A program made the position numbers and the translations under genes. This document shows, piece by piece, positions 8,581-17,749 of a stretch of DNA of 64,000 nt. The DNA comes from Halorientalis salina (lineage in GTDB: Archaea > Halobacteriota > Halobacteria > Halobacteriales > Haloarculaceae). The stretch spans positions 17,084-81,083 of the forward strand of contig NZ_SOSC01000013.1 of assembly GCF_005049285.1 (NCBI RefSeq). Reading direction: 5' to 3'. The notes below the pieces were generated by a model that was given only the letters and a program-made list of their open reading frames with translations, ran no database searches and was not told the origin of the DNA. Numbering within the stretch: the stretch's first letter is position 1; each line of letters opens with the position of its first letter.

Positions 8581-9333
8581 TCAGGCGTAGTCCAGATTCA
8601 CCTGGACCACGTTCGCGGAGCGCCGAACGACATCCGCGATTGCTTCTTGCCGCTGTTCGTCGATCCGACTGCGCGGCCCGCACACACAGAGCGACGCCTG
8701 TACGTTGTCTTCCTTATCCAACACCGGCGCGGCGATACACACCATTCCAGCGATCCGTTCGCCATCGTCAACAGCGTAGCCCTGTTCACGGATGGTTTCG
8801 AGTTGCTCGAAAAGCGTGTCGCGGTTCGTGATCGTCTGATTCGTTACCGCAACGAGCCCGTGTTCGTCCAGGATTTCGTCGACACGCTCTCTCGGGAGGT
8901 ACGCCAGTATCGCTTTGCCCGGCGCAGTCGCGTGTAACGGCATCCTGGCACCGGGGTACGCAAAGAGGCTCACGGCATCCGATCCTTCCTGAATCGCAAT
9001 GAGGACTCCCTGCCCTCCCTCCTCGATCATCAGCGTGACGTGTTCCTTGGTTTCCTGAGCCACTGTCTCGAGTTCGTCTTGGGCCGCTGTGAACACGTCC
9101 AGTCGGTGTCGCTGGCGTTGTCCGACTTCGAGAAAGCGTGTGGATGTCCGATACACGTTCTCCGTTTTCGTCACGAATCCCGTCGTGACCAACGCCTGCA
9201 AATAGTCGTGAGTCGTGCTCACAGGCATGTCCAACTCTTCGGCGACCGTGGACCCTCGGAGGCCACCCTTTTCGGCCAATACGTCGACGATCTCGAAGGC
9301 CCGATCCACCGTCCGGCGTGAACCACTGGTCAT
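8581..9333 (-). CDS. IclR-family transcriptional regulator (IclR-1)
   Basis: 250 residues. N-terminal winged helix (about 5-65: TVDRAFEIVDVLAE, then STTHDYLQAL as recognition helix) and a C-terminal effector-binding domain (about 80-245) with TAPGKAILAYLP and a GMVCIAAPVLD strand. Such regulators sense small acids or aromatic compounds. The stop touches the stop of the CoA-transferase gene (convergent). A 12-bp direct repeat lies 8 bases before its ATG (minus strand), a good candidate for self-regulation. Confidence 0.9.
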   Translation of the reverse strand: MTSGSRRTVDRAFEIVDVLAEKGGLRGSTVAEELDMPVSTTHDYLQALVTTGFVTKTENVYRTSTRFLEVGQRQRHRLDVFTAAQDELETVAQETKEHVTLMIEEGGQGVLIAIQEGSDAVSLFAYPGARMPLHATAPGKAILAYLPRERVDEILDEHGLVAVTNQTITNRDTLFEQLETIREQGYAVDDGERIAGMVCIAAPVLDKEDNVQASLCVCGPRSRIDEQRQEAIADVVRRSANVVQVNLDYA

Positions 9334-9340
9334 GGTAGGT

Positions 9341-9374
9341 AAGGTATTTCGACGATAGTTGAAAGGTATTTCGA
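9341..9374. promoter_or_regulatory. Direct repeat AAGGTATTTCGA x2, candidate IclR-1 operator
   Basis: AAGGTATTTCGA occurs at 9341-9352 and exactly again at 9363-9374, starts 22 bp apart (two helical turns), just upstream of the IclR-1 start codon. Spacing and position suggest a dimer or tetramer binding site. Function is inferred. Confidence 0.5.
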
Positions 9375-9976
9375 ACTGTTCGGAAATCTGCGTGTTCGCT
9401 CGGAGGTGAGACCGCTGATGACGACCTGACAGACCGCCAGGGACGCACGTGGCACGAGTTCAGTATCTCCGTATCACGGCTAGAGAACTGGCCTTCAAGC
9501 ACTATTGAGATTCGAACTGTGACTGAACGATCGACGAGAGCTGATTGGAACCATCCGAACATCCCGGACCAGTAGTGAGAGCCGATAGTCGGTTGAGAGC
9601 CGTCTGTAGCGTCGTCACGAAGCACAATGGGTCGATTCAACGGTTCGGAACGAGAGCAACGACAGTTGCCTCCAGGGCAAACGAACTGTCAGTTGACGTC
9701 GATGAAACCACCGTCCTGTGTGGATAACAATACTATCTTTGTTATATAGAGGGGCCGTCTCATGGACTTCATCTCATAGTCTGACTTGTCCCGACCTGGA
9801 TCGTCTCCCCTCCCGCAGTTGGTGATTGCAACGACGATCCTGAGACACAGTGCAACGAACATTTGTGAAAACTTCCAGAACCGACCGAATATGATCACGA
9901 TGGAATGGATCGCTGTTCCTGGTGGGGCCAACGCAGTACAGCACCAGTTATGTACTGGATCTGTGCTACAGTACGA
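9375..9976. other. Noncoding gap between two IclR genes
   Basis: About 600 bases with no convincing gene. The middle part (9528-9751) is copy 1 of a dispersed repeat listed separately. The rest shows nothing I can name. Confidence 0.5.
9528..9751. repeat. Dispersed repeat, copy 1 (partner at 24222-24444)
   Basis: About 224 bases closely match 24222-24444 in the same orientation. Stretches such as ggaaccatccgaacatccc, the gagccgatagtcggttgag segment and the cacgaagcacaatgggtcg segment are identical in both. Both copies begin at cgatcgacgaga and end in a TTTGTTAT-containing A/T-rich stretch. On the minus strand each can encode the start MNRPIVLRDDATD, but neither frame stays open. It could be a mobile-element relic or a duplicated regulatory region. 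Confidence 0.75.
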
Positions 9977-10783
9977 TCAGAACTCCTCGGATCGCGTATC
10001 CATGTTGATATTGACTTCGATGACGTCGGCAGTGTTCATCACCTTTTTCGGGAGTTCTTCCTCGAATCGTTCCCCCTGCATGCGACTTTTGGGCCCGGAT
10101 AAACTGATTGCGCCGAGCACATTCCCATCGGGTCCGTCGATCGCTGCACCGACAGCACGGAGTCCGTCAACTTCTTCCTCGATGTTGTATGCGTACCCGC
10201 GTTCGTTTACTTCTGCCAACTCCTCGAACAGTTTCTCCTTGTCCGTTATCGTATTTCCAGTCCGTTTGCGGAGTCCGTGTTGGTCGACGATTTCTTCAAC
10301 GCGTTCGTCAGGGAGACGGTCGAGTATCGCTTTCCCCGCAGCCAGATGGTGAAGGTTGATGGGTTTTCGCTCCATCTGGTCGGGATAATTGCTGCCGATA
10401 GCCTTCTCGCCACGTCGTAGATAGAGAACGATACCGAGACCGTGGCGTTCAGTTATCAACTGTGCATATTCGCCTGTTTCTTCAACAATCTTGTCGAGTT
10501 CTTGCTTCCCGAACTGATATAGTATTCTCTCCTGACGAACGTGTTCTCCAATGAGGATGAATCGAGGACTGAGGTCGTACTCTTCACCATTCTTTATGAC
10601 GAAATCGTTCTCCCTGAGTGTCGCGAGGTGATTGTAGACCCCCCCCTTCGAGAGCTCGAGGTGATCCGCCATCTTGGTGACGGTCGCGCCGTTGAGACTT
10701 TTCAGTGCATTGATGACGTTCAGTGTGGTCGTGGATGTCCGTAACGTCCGGGGCGAATCGGTGTTGGCCGAATTTTCTGGCAT
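9977..10783 (-). CDS. IclR-family transcriptional regulator (IclR-2)
   Basis: 268 residues. Winged helix at about 15-75 (TTTLNVINALKSLNG, LSKGGVYNHLATLREN) and an IclR effector domain at about 90-262 (LHHLAAGKAILDRLPDE; VGAAIDGPDGNVLGAISLSG). The promoter side carries palindromic sites of the form GTTTGCA-N3-TGCAAAC, one abutting the ATG, indicating autoregulation. Divergent from the asparaginase/amidase/Liv-type cluster, which it is likely to control. Confidence 0.9.
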   Translation of the reverse strand: MPENSANTDSPRTLRTSTTTLNVINALKSLNGATVTKMADHLELSKGGVYNHLATLRENDFVIKNGEEYDLSPRFILIGEHVRQERILYQFGKQELDKIVEETGEYAQLITERHGLGIVLYLRRGEKAIGSNYPDQMERKPINLHHLAAGKAILDRLPDERVEEIVDQHGLRKRTGNTITDKEKLFEELAEVNERGYAYNIEEEVDGLRAVGAAIDGPDGNVLGAISLSGPKSRMQGERFEEELPKKVMNTADVIEVNINMDTRSEEF

Positions 10784-10784
10784 A

Positions 10785-10987
10785 CACAGTCTACAAACCG
10801 CAACGACATATCATTTGTGGACTGCAAACACACACCATCTCTCTGTCCCAGTTGGAAATGACATTCGCATAAAAAATGCCAACTTAAAATCCGAACCCAG
10901 AATAGAGTGCGGTAACTTCTCACATCCTTGCCTAATATGATCACGCATTACGACGAGTCCGGGAAACGCTGTTTGCAGTGTGCAAAC
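10785..10987. promoter_or_regulatory. Palindromic operator sites, candidate IclR-2 binding region
   Basis: Three related sites: a perfect palindrome GTTTGCAGTGTGCAAAC at 10971-10987, an imperfect one TTTGTGGACTGCAAAC at 10814-10829, and a half-like site CACAGTCTACAAACC at 10785-10799 next to the IclR-2 start codon. All fit GTTTGCAGT-N-CACAAAC. IclR proteins bind about 15-bp palindromes of this kind. That IclR-2 binds them is inference from position. Confidence 0.6.
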
Positions 10988-11584
10988 CCCGCTGTGTACT
11001 TGAATGATTCTGGCACTTCCGGAGACAGTACTCGAGATCAGTCGTGGCCGGAAGTACGACTGGTAATGGTGGATTTCCATCGTTCAAGTATCGGCAGTTG
11101 ACGCTGAGCGAAAGAACAACGCCAAGTGGCAATCTGACTGCGATGCAGCCGGACCCCCTGCTAGCGGCGCAATAGCGTGATCGTATCGGTACGGTCTCTT
11201 CGTAGTGTAACTAGGTATGGAATATCTGTACTAACTTCTGGTACTCATCTGGGGTCTCTGGGTATTTAACCAGAAATATGCGTATTAGCAGCTGTACAGA
11301 CGAGCTGGCGTCCATTGGGCCCATCGCACGAGCACGTGGCCGTCGACCGGATTACCTGCCAAGTGGTGTTTGCGAGGCGTGAACCTGGAAAACCGACTGC
11401 ACTGTGATACGGATTCCTGTCGAACAGTACCGGATTGACCGCAAGACGGCGTGCGGTCGTCTCGGGACCCAGCGATAGCAATCCGCCTGCGTCATCTAGG
11501 TAATACTTTCATCGGGAGAGTCTGGCCGTCATGAACTACGCCGAAACAACTAACACCACCTATACGTATCTCATATGTTGTGTG
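10988..11584. other. Noncoding region upstream of asparaginase
   Basis: About 600 bases without a convincing gene. It holds a TATA-like ctatacgtatctc at about 11562 before the asparaginase start and a TATA-like gtatttaacc near 11260. Nothing else recognised. Confidence 0.45.
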
Positions 11585-12547
11585 ATGCCAAATATTCGAA
11601 TCCTCAGCACTGGAGGTACAATAGCGAGTACCGACGGTACTGAGGGTGCAAGGCCGGAGAAGGACGGAGCAGAAATTCTCGGAGATGCAGCAGAAGCAAG
11701 AGAGTACGCATCCATTAGCGTCGAGGAAGTTGCACAAATACCGAGCTTCGACATGGGTTTTGAGACGATGGCCACCATCGTTCGGAGCGCGCATGCAGCC
11801 GTTAAAGACGGTATCGACGGCGTAGTCGTGACTCATGGTACTGACACCATGGAGGAGTCAGCATTCTATGCGGATCAGACGTCTACAACCGCCGTTCCGA
11901 TCGTGTTTACTGGGGCACAGCGGCGTCCCGACGAGCCGAGCCCGGACGGACCAGCGAATCTCATCGGCGCTGTCCGTGCTGCAGCCCACGACCGGATACA
12001 GGCTGCGGGCGGTACGTACATCGCGTTCGACGATCAGCTTCACGAGGCAGATGCTGCCACGAAAGCACACACCAGTCGGGTCGGTGCGTTCAACTCGCCT
12101 GGTTCAGGGCCAATCGCTTCGCTCGATCGTGACCGTATCCGGTTCCACCACGAACCAGACTCGACGGAGCAGAAGTTCGACCCGGTCGTTCCGACTTCGT
12201 CAGTACGGGTCATACCGAGTGGTGTAAACGTGCCCAGCGACCCGATCGATGAGGCAATAGAGGTCGGTGTGGATGGACTCGTCGTTCAGGGAACGGGCCT
12301 TGGCAACACGACAGACGCTCTCGGGCACGGGATCGCCAATGCGATCGACCACGGAATACCGGTCGTTGTCGGGTCGCGCTGTCCCGGTGGAGCGACAATG
12401 CCCGTATACGGTGGCGATGGTGGCGGCGAAACACTCAGAGAGTATGGGGTCGGATTCGCCGACAACCTGCCCGTACAGAAAGCACGGATCAAACTCGCAC
12501 TCGCACTCTCGACAACCGACGAGCCCCTCGAATGGTTTAGGAGATAG
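11585..12547 (+). CDS. L-asparaginase (asparaginase/glutaminase family)
   Basis: 320 residues. Hydrolyses L-asparagine (or a related amide) to aspartate and ammonia. Both active-site signatures are seen: STGGTIAS with nucleophilic T12 near the N terminus, and VVTHGTDTMEES with T86-D87. The length is that of bacterial-type asparaginases; no GatD-type N-terminal extension and no signal peptide is present from ATG 11585, so it should act in the cytosol. The next gene is an amidase, 153 bases downstream, and a complete ABC importer follows, which fits uptake and deamidation of amides for nitrogen. Confidence 0.93.
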   Translation: MPNIRILSTGGTIASTDGTEGARPEKDGAEILGDAAEAREYASISVEEVAQIPSFDMGFETMATIVRSAHAAVKDGIDGVVVTHGTDTMEESAFYADQTSTTAVPIVFTGAQRRPDEPSPDGPANLIGAVRAAAHDRIQAAGGTYIAFDDQLHEADAATKAHTSRVGAFNSPGSGPIASLDRDRIRFHHEPDSTEQKFDPVVPTSSVRVIPSGVNVPSDPIDEAIEVGVDGLVVQGTGLGNTTDALGHGIANAIDHGIPVVVGSRCPGGATMPVYGGDGGGETLREYGVGFADNLPVQKARIKLALALSTTDEPLEWFRR

Positions 12548-12700
12548 TAAACGCCGTCTGAACTGGGACAGTCCGCCACAGTTGCTAACTGCAGCAGCGC
12601 GATACTGTCGAATCGTTGGTTCGTCTGTCCACGTTTTCAATCACCACTACTATTAAAAAATCAACAAAAGAATAAAGTTCTATTGAGATACCTACCTGAC

Positions 12701-14197
12701 ATGGGTTTTCAACCCCCCTCAGAAGAACAACTTGCCAAACTTGGTGCGGAACTGTCCCTGCATCTCGACGATCAGGAAATCACCGACCACGTGGAACTGA
12801 TAACGGACGCTCTCAGTTCCTACGAGACGGTCGCGACGTATGAGGACGACACGGCCGAATCGATGGCCCAGGACCGTGATGGGGGAGAGCGCGTCGTAGC
12901 GAACGACCCCTACAACGCCTGGATCACACGCTGTAATATTTCAGAGTGTAACGACGGGCGACTAGCCGGGTGGGACATCGCAGTCAAAGACAATATCGGA
13001 GTCGGTGGTGTCGAAATGACCTGTGGCTCCAACGTTGTCGAGGGATACGTCCCCGAGACTGATGCGACACTGGTTTCGCGGCTCCTTTCGGCGGGTGCCA
13101 CGATCGTTGGAAAAACCAATCTCGACGACATGGCGTTTAGCGGGAACGGTCACTCTAGTGCCTTCGGTCCGACGCTGAACCCACATGCCCCCGAGCATCT
13201 GTCTGGGGGCTCCAGCGGTGGAAGCGCGATAGCGGTCGCCAGAGAGGAAGTCAGGGTCGCTATCGGAAGCGACCAGGGGGGGAGTATCCGTGCTCCGGCA
13301 TCTTGGACTGGCGTCGTCGGTCATAAGCCAACCCATGGACTCGTCCCGTACACTGGGTGTGTCGGAATCGATAACACTGTGGACCATGCGGGACCGATAG
13401 GGAGAGATGTCGAAACCGTTGCCGAGACGTTGACGGTACTCGCTGGGAGCGACTCCCGTGATCCACGGCAACCGAACACTGTCCCAACACGCGATTACGC
13501 GTCAGAACTCGATGGGAACGTCGAGGAACTCGACATTGCGGTGCTCGAGGAGGGATTCGACCAGCCCGAATGCGATCCAGCAGTGAACGATCGGGTAAGG
13601 GCGACACTGGACCAACTCGAGGACCTGGGAGCAACTGTTGAGAACGTCTCACTCCCGATCCACGACGACGCTGCGGACATCTATTCGGTGTCGCTCGCGG
13701 AAGGGTTCCTGGCAGCGTTCCGCGGAGAGGGCCTTGGCCACAACTGGAAAGGATGGTACAACACCGACTGGGCACGAGAGTTCGGCCGTCTTCGCCGTGA
13801 GAAAGGGGGACAGTTCCCACCGACAGTTAAGTTCACACTCCTTCTCGGGGCGTATGCGAGTGACGAGTACTGTTCCGCGTACTATGCGAAGGCGATGAAC
13901 CTCCGGAACGAGCTAACCGAAGCGTACGATGGGATTCTGGAAGGGTACGACCTCATCGCGATGCCCACGACACCGATGACTGCCCACGAGTGGAAACCGG
14001 ATCAGGATACGATCGAGTTCATCGGAGACGCCTGGACGAACCTGGCGAACACGAGTGCGTTCAACATGACTGGCCATCCATCGGTCAGCGTTCCCGCGGG
14101 ATCAGTCGGTGACCTCCCAGCCGGCTTAATGCTCACTGGTCGAGCATTCGACGATGCAACCGTACTAAACGCAGCTCACGCAGTTGAAGGTCGGTGA
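12701..14197 (+). CDS. Amidase-signature hydrolase (first)
   Basis: 498 residues from ATG 12701 (an upstream TTG is less likely). The Ser-cisSer-Lys triad can be placed: K96 in IAVKDNIGV, S171 in GGSSGGS, S195 in DQGGSIRAP, with the usual 24-residue distance between the two serines. The first 75 residues form a helical extension, as in longer acyl amidases. It is not GatA: no gatB or gatC is near. It lies between asparaginase and a Liv-type importer, suggesting hydrolysis of an imported amide; substrate unknown. Confidence 0.9.
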   Translation: MGFQPPSEEQLAKLGAELSLHLDDQEITDHVELITDALSSYETVATYEDDTAESMAQDRDGGERVVANDPYNAWITRCNISECNDGRLAGWDIAVKDNIGVGGVEMTCGSNVVEGYVPETDATLVSRLLSAGATIVGKTNLDDMAFSGNGHSSAFGPTLNPHAPEHLSGGSSGGSAIAVAREEVRVAIGSDQGGSIRAPASWTGVVGHKPTHGLVPYTGCVGIDNTVDHAGPIGRDVETVAETLTVLAGSDSRDPRQPNTVPTRDYASELDGNVEELDIAVLEEGFDQPECDPAVNDRVRATLDQLEDLGATVENVSLPIHDDAADIYSVSLAEGFLAAFRGEGLGHNWKGWYNTDWAREFGRLRREKGGQFPPTVKFTLLLGAYASDEYCSAYYAKAMNLRNELTEAYDGILEGYDLIAMPTTPMTAHEWKPDQDTIEFIGDAWTNLANTSAFNMTGHPSVSVPAGSVGDLPAGLMLTGRAFDDATVLNAAHAVEGR

Positions 14198-14549
14198 CGA
14201 CGTAACGTCGCATTTGGAGTGTCCACGCCATCAGCTGTTCCTGTACTGTGTTTCGACTCTCCTTATTTACCAACGGTCAACTGTATCTTCGCCGAGTCTC
14301 GTACTGGCCACTCGGGGTCCGTGGTTTCCCCCGTAGCGTGACTAGACCGTGTCTGGTTTGGGAACCATATTGTATGAGACTAGTATGATTATTCAGGGAA
14401 AATCGAGTGCTTGGCCACTTCGACCCGATACCTGTTAACTATGGACAGTTCTAAACCGCCTCATAGACTCGAACTGACGGACCTTCCGGCAACATTATCC
14501 CTAGACAGTGAATCTTTATATCAATACTGTGTCTTGGCGACGTAGTCGC
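14198..14549. promoter_or_regulatory. Intergenic promoter region of the Liv-type operon
   Basis: 352 bases with no gene. A TATA box CTTTATATC at 14514-14522 is about 32 bases before the substrate-binding-protein ATG, which fits a leaderless or very short-leader transcript. No clear copy of the IclR-2 palindrome was found here. Confidence 0.55.
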
Positions 14550-15740
14550 ATGAGTGATACTTACATCAATCGGCGTCGTGTGCTGCAAGCAACTGGTGGC
14601 TTGACTGTAACTGGACTTGCTGGATGCCTTGGAGCCAGCGGTAGTGAGACCCTCACGATCGGAGCAAACCTTCCACTGAGCGAAGGATGGGAGCCGTACG
14701 GAAACACGCAGGTACGAGCCGCGGAGATCGCTATTTCGGAGATTAACGATAACGGTGGACTCGACGGAAAGGACGTCGAGCTCGTTGTCGAAGACAATCA
14801 GGTTGACCCGCAAACGTCTCGGGATATGGCGGATCGACTCGTCTCGAACGAGGGTGCCAATGTCCTCATGGGTCCGATTAGTAGCGCTAACCGAGTCGCG
14901 GTTTCATCAGCGTTGGAACGCTTGCAGGTTCCGTCGTTGTACGCGAGCCAGTACGAAGGGCCTGCGGCAGATGATTACTGCAGTGAATGGATGTTTCAAC
15001 TAGGAGACATTCCATCGCAGAAGATAGAGCCGTTCGTTCCGTGGCTGATCGAGGAACACGGGGACTCATTCTATCTCCTCGGGGATGACTACAGCTGGCC
15101 AAAGCAAACGAATGAGGCAGTCAAGCAGGCAGTCGATGACGGCGGTGGAGAGATCATCGGAGAGGAATACGTCTCACTGGACACGACCGATTTCAGCTCG
15201 ATTATTCCCCGAATCGAACAGGAAGATCCCGACGTGCTGTTCATGACTATCACTGGTGGCGGTCCAGCGGCAATGCAGAGCCAGATGCAAGAACAGGGGA
15301 TTCGTGACCAGTTTGCGCAGGTTGGCCTCGCACACGGACAAGGCGTTCTCCAGGGTGCATCACCCGAAGCGACTGAGGGTGTCTACTCCTGCCATGCGTA
15401 TTTGGAAGGCATCGAAAACGATTCGAACACCGAATTCATCAGCAAGTACCGTGACAAACACGGGGACGATGCGCTTGTCAACTATTTCACTGGCCCAGCA
15501 TACAACGCTATCAAACTCCTCGAGGACGCTGTCGATCGATCCGGCGGGAGTTCACCTGAGGATATCAAACAGGGACTCCAAGGTGCTTCTACAAACTCGA
15601 TTATGGGTGAAACGATAATCGAGTCGGACAATCAGATGACTGTAGGGACGTTCCTCGGGCAGGTAAATAGCGACCAGAAGTACGACATCGTCAAGAGCTT
15701 CGATCCCGTGTCACCGACCGGTGACTGCGACGACATCTAA
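14550..15740 (+). CDS. ABC importer substrate-binding lipoprotein (LivJ-type)
   Basis: 396 residues. Extracellular receptor that hands its ligand to the LivHMGF-type transporter. The signal peptide has a twin-arginine-like RRR (8-10) and a lipobox LAGC with C26 as the lipidation site, typical of haloarchaeal Tat lipoproteins. The mature part has the periplasmic-binding type-1 layout (TLTIGANLPLSEGWEPYG; INDNGGLDGKDVELVVEDNQ). Such receptors bind branched-chain amino acids, urea or short amides. Flanking amidases and asparaginase favour an amide or amino acid. ATG 14550 was chosen because it begins the signal peptide. Confidence 0.9.
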   Translation: MSDTYINRRRVLQATGGLTVTGLAGCLGASGSETLTIGANLPLSEGWEPYGNTQVRAAEIAISEINDNGGLDGKDVELVVEDNQVDPQTSRDMADRLVSNEGANVLMGPISSANRVAVSSALERLQVPSLYASQYEGPAADDYCSEWMFQLGDIPSQKIEPFVPWLIEEHGDSFYLLGDDYSWPKQTNEAVKQAVDDGGGEIIGEEYVSLDTTDFSSIIPRIEQEDPDVLFMTITGGGPAAMQSQMQEQGIRDQFAQVGLAHGQGVLQGASPEATEGVYSCHAYLEGIENDSNTEFISKYRDKHGDDALVNYFTGPAYNAIKLLEDAVDRSGGSSPEDIKQGLQGASTNSIMGETIIESDNQMTVGTFLGQVNSDQKYDIVKSFDPVSPTGDCDDI

Positions 15741-15749
15741 CACAGAACC

Positions 15750-16616
15750 ATGGCTGAAATAGCAATAACACTCCTCCTGAATGCCCTGAGTGCGGCGTTA
15801 GCGCTATCGCTCGTCGCACTCGGGCTGGCGATTATTTTTGGATTTATGGGGGTTATCAACCTAGCACATGGAGCGTTCCTCACCGTTGGTGCGTACGTAG
15901 TGTGGATGGTACCGGCAAAACTGGGACTCAGTTTCTGGGTCGGACTCGTCCTCGCACCGATCATCGTTGGTCTAATCGGGGCGCTCATCGAACGGTTCGT
16001 CATCAGATATCTCTATGATCGGCTGCTTGATACGATTCTGGCAACATGGGGTATCTCGCTGGCACTCGTTGAACTCGTCAAGTTAGCCTTCGGTACGACG
16101 AGCAAATCAGTTAGCAACCCGCTCCGCGGTAGTGTGGATCTGGGCGTTACCGTGTATCCGACATACCGCTTGTTCCTTATTGGCTTCTGTCTCGCGATCC
16201 TGGTTGCAGTATTTGCGTTCTTCAAATCGACCGATATCGGTGTCCGACTTCGCGCAGTGATTCAGGACCCGGATGCGGCGAGCTTACAGGGATTGAACAA
16301 AACACGCATGTATCAGTATTCGTTTGCCAGTGGGGCCGCCCTTGCAGGGCTTGGTGGTGCGGCAATCGCACCGATTACCACCGTTGACCCCACGATGGGA
16401 GTAACGTATCTGCTCGAATCGTTCTTTGCAGTTATTCTCGGCGGAACAGGTGCGCTAATCGCCGTCGTACCCGGGAGCCTCATCGTTGCAGGGTCGACGA
16501 ACGTTATGACGTTCATCATCTCTCCCGTTCTGGCACAGACGATCGTCTTCGTCTTTGTCATTGTTGCGATGATCATCCGTCCACAGGGAATTGTTCCGGA
16601 GGCATGGCATGAGTAA
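15750..16616 (+). CDS. ABC importer permease (LivH-type)
   Basis: 288 residues, about eight membrane segments. Carries the LivH/UrtB features: FGFMGVINLAHGAFLTVGAY near residue 30-50 and the cytoplasmic coupling segment with DTILATWGISL and an RLRAVIQDPDAASLQG loop. One half of the translocation pore. Starts 10 bases after the receptor gene and overlaps the next permease gene by 8 bases. Confidence 0.92.
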   Translation: MAEIAITLLLNALSAALALSLVALGLAIIFGFMGVINLAHGAFLTVGAYVVWMVPAKLGLSFWVGLVLAPIIVGLIGALIERFVIRYLYDRLLDTILATWGISLALVELVKLAFGTTSKSVSNPLRGSVDLGVTVYPTYRLFLIGFCLAILVAVFAFFKSTDIGVRLRAVIQDPDAASLQGLNKTRMYQYSFASGAALAGLGGAAIAPITTVDPTMGVTYLLESFFAVILGGTGALIAVVPGSLIVAGSTNVMTFIISPVLAQTIVFVFVIVAMIIRPQGIVPEAWHE

Positions 16617-17673
16617 TAACAACAGGAATCTCGCGATCGGACCGGTTGAGCTCTCAGTAGCTGACGGGTCGATGCAGTTATCGATTGGACGGCTACAAAC
16701 TGATGCCAAGAAGCTACTTCTCGGTACCAGTTTACTCGTATTACTCGCTGCCCCAGCGATCTTCACTGGGTACTTTATCGGGCTACTGGCAGTCGCATTT
16801 TTGTATGCGATATTCGCTATCTCGGTCGATCTCGTCTGGGGCTACGCCGGCATTCTTACGTTCGGTCACGCGGCGTTCTTTGGGCTCGGTGCGTATCTCA
16901 TGGGAGTGATCACAACCGAACTGTCCCTGCCGAGTATTGGACTACTTGGTCTCCTTATCGCATTTCTCGGTCCGGCTCTGGTTGGGCTAGTCGTCGCGGG
17001 TGTGTTGTTCTCCCGCGGAATCAGTGAGGAGTATTTCACCATCATTACGTTGGCCCTGGCCATCGTTGCAAGCCAGGCAGCACTCATTTTGAGTGATATT
17101 ACTGGTGGATCGAACGGGTTGACAGGTATTCCTCTACTCGGGATCGAGATACCCGGCATTATGACGTATCGCCTCCCGTACGAACTGTTCTATTTCGTGG
17201 CGCTCGTTGCGCTGGTTGGTGTGTACCTCGTTGGAAAACGCATCGTTCAGTCACCGTTCGGTACCACACTGGCCGGAATTAACGAGAACGAAACCAAAGT
17301 TTCGTCACTGGGATACGATCCTGTAAAATACAAAACGCTCGTGTTCGGTCTGTCGACCGGAATAGCTGGCTTTGCAGGGGCACTCTATGCGGCGTACTCC
17401 GGGTTTATCTCCCCACCTCTCCTGGGCTTCGCCCTCTCGACCGAAGTGCTCATCTGGGTACTGGTCGGTGGACGTGGCACACTAATCGGTCCGGTTATCG
17501 GGGCGACCGCTCTGTACCTGGCCGAGAATATGTTCAGTGGGCTGTTTCTGAACACGTGGGTTCTGGGACTTGGACTGCTTCTCGTTGCTATCGTGCTGGT
17601 ATTCCCGGCAGGAGTTGTCGGCGTGTTCAGTCTCGCCGAACAGAAGCTGAACCGGTACTTGGAGGAAACATGA
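16609..17673 (+). CDS. ABC importer permease (LivM-type)
   Basis: 354 residues, about ten hydrophobic segments after a 40-residue soluble N terminus. LivM/UrtC-type motifs: VDLVWGYAGILTFGHAAFFG and the coupling region SPFGTTLAGINENETKVSSL. Partner of the LivH-type subunit. The ATG at 16609 overlaps the preceding gene, showing translational coupling. Confidence 0.92.
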   Translation: MSNNNRNLAIGPVELSVADGSMQLSIGRLQTDAKKLLLGTSLLVLLAAPAIFTGYFIGLLAVAFLYAIFAISVDLVWGYAGILTFGHAAFFGLGAYLMGVITTELSLPSIGLLGLLIAFLGPALVGLVVAGVLFSRGISEEYFTIITLALAIVASQAALILSDITGGSNGLTGIPLLGIEIPGIMTYRLPYELFYFVALVALVGVYLVGKRIVQSPFGTTLAGINENETKVSSLGYDPVKYKTLVFGLSTGIAGFAGALYAAYSGFISPPLLGFALSTEVLIWVLVGGRGTLIGPVIGATALYLAENMFSGLFLNTWVLGLGLLLVAIVLVFPAGVVGVFSLAEQKLNRYLEET

Positions 17674-17749
17674 CAGACGTCTCACCACCGAAACCGCCGA
17701 TACGTGTCTGTACCGATAGAACGGCAGAATCAGATGGAGGTGCAGTACT

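Noticed and set aside
12683..12700. TTG start for the first amidase
   Set aside because: ATG 12701 is only six codons downstream and better placed from the TATA-like stretch.
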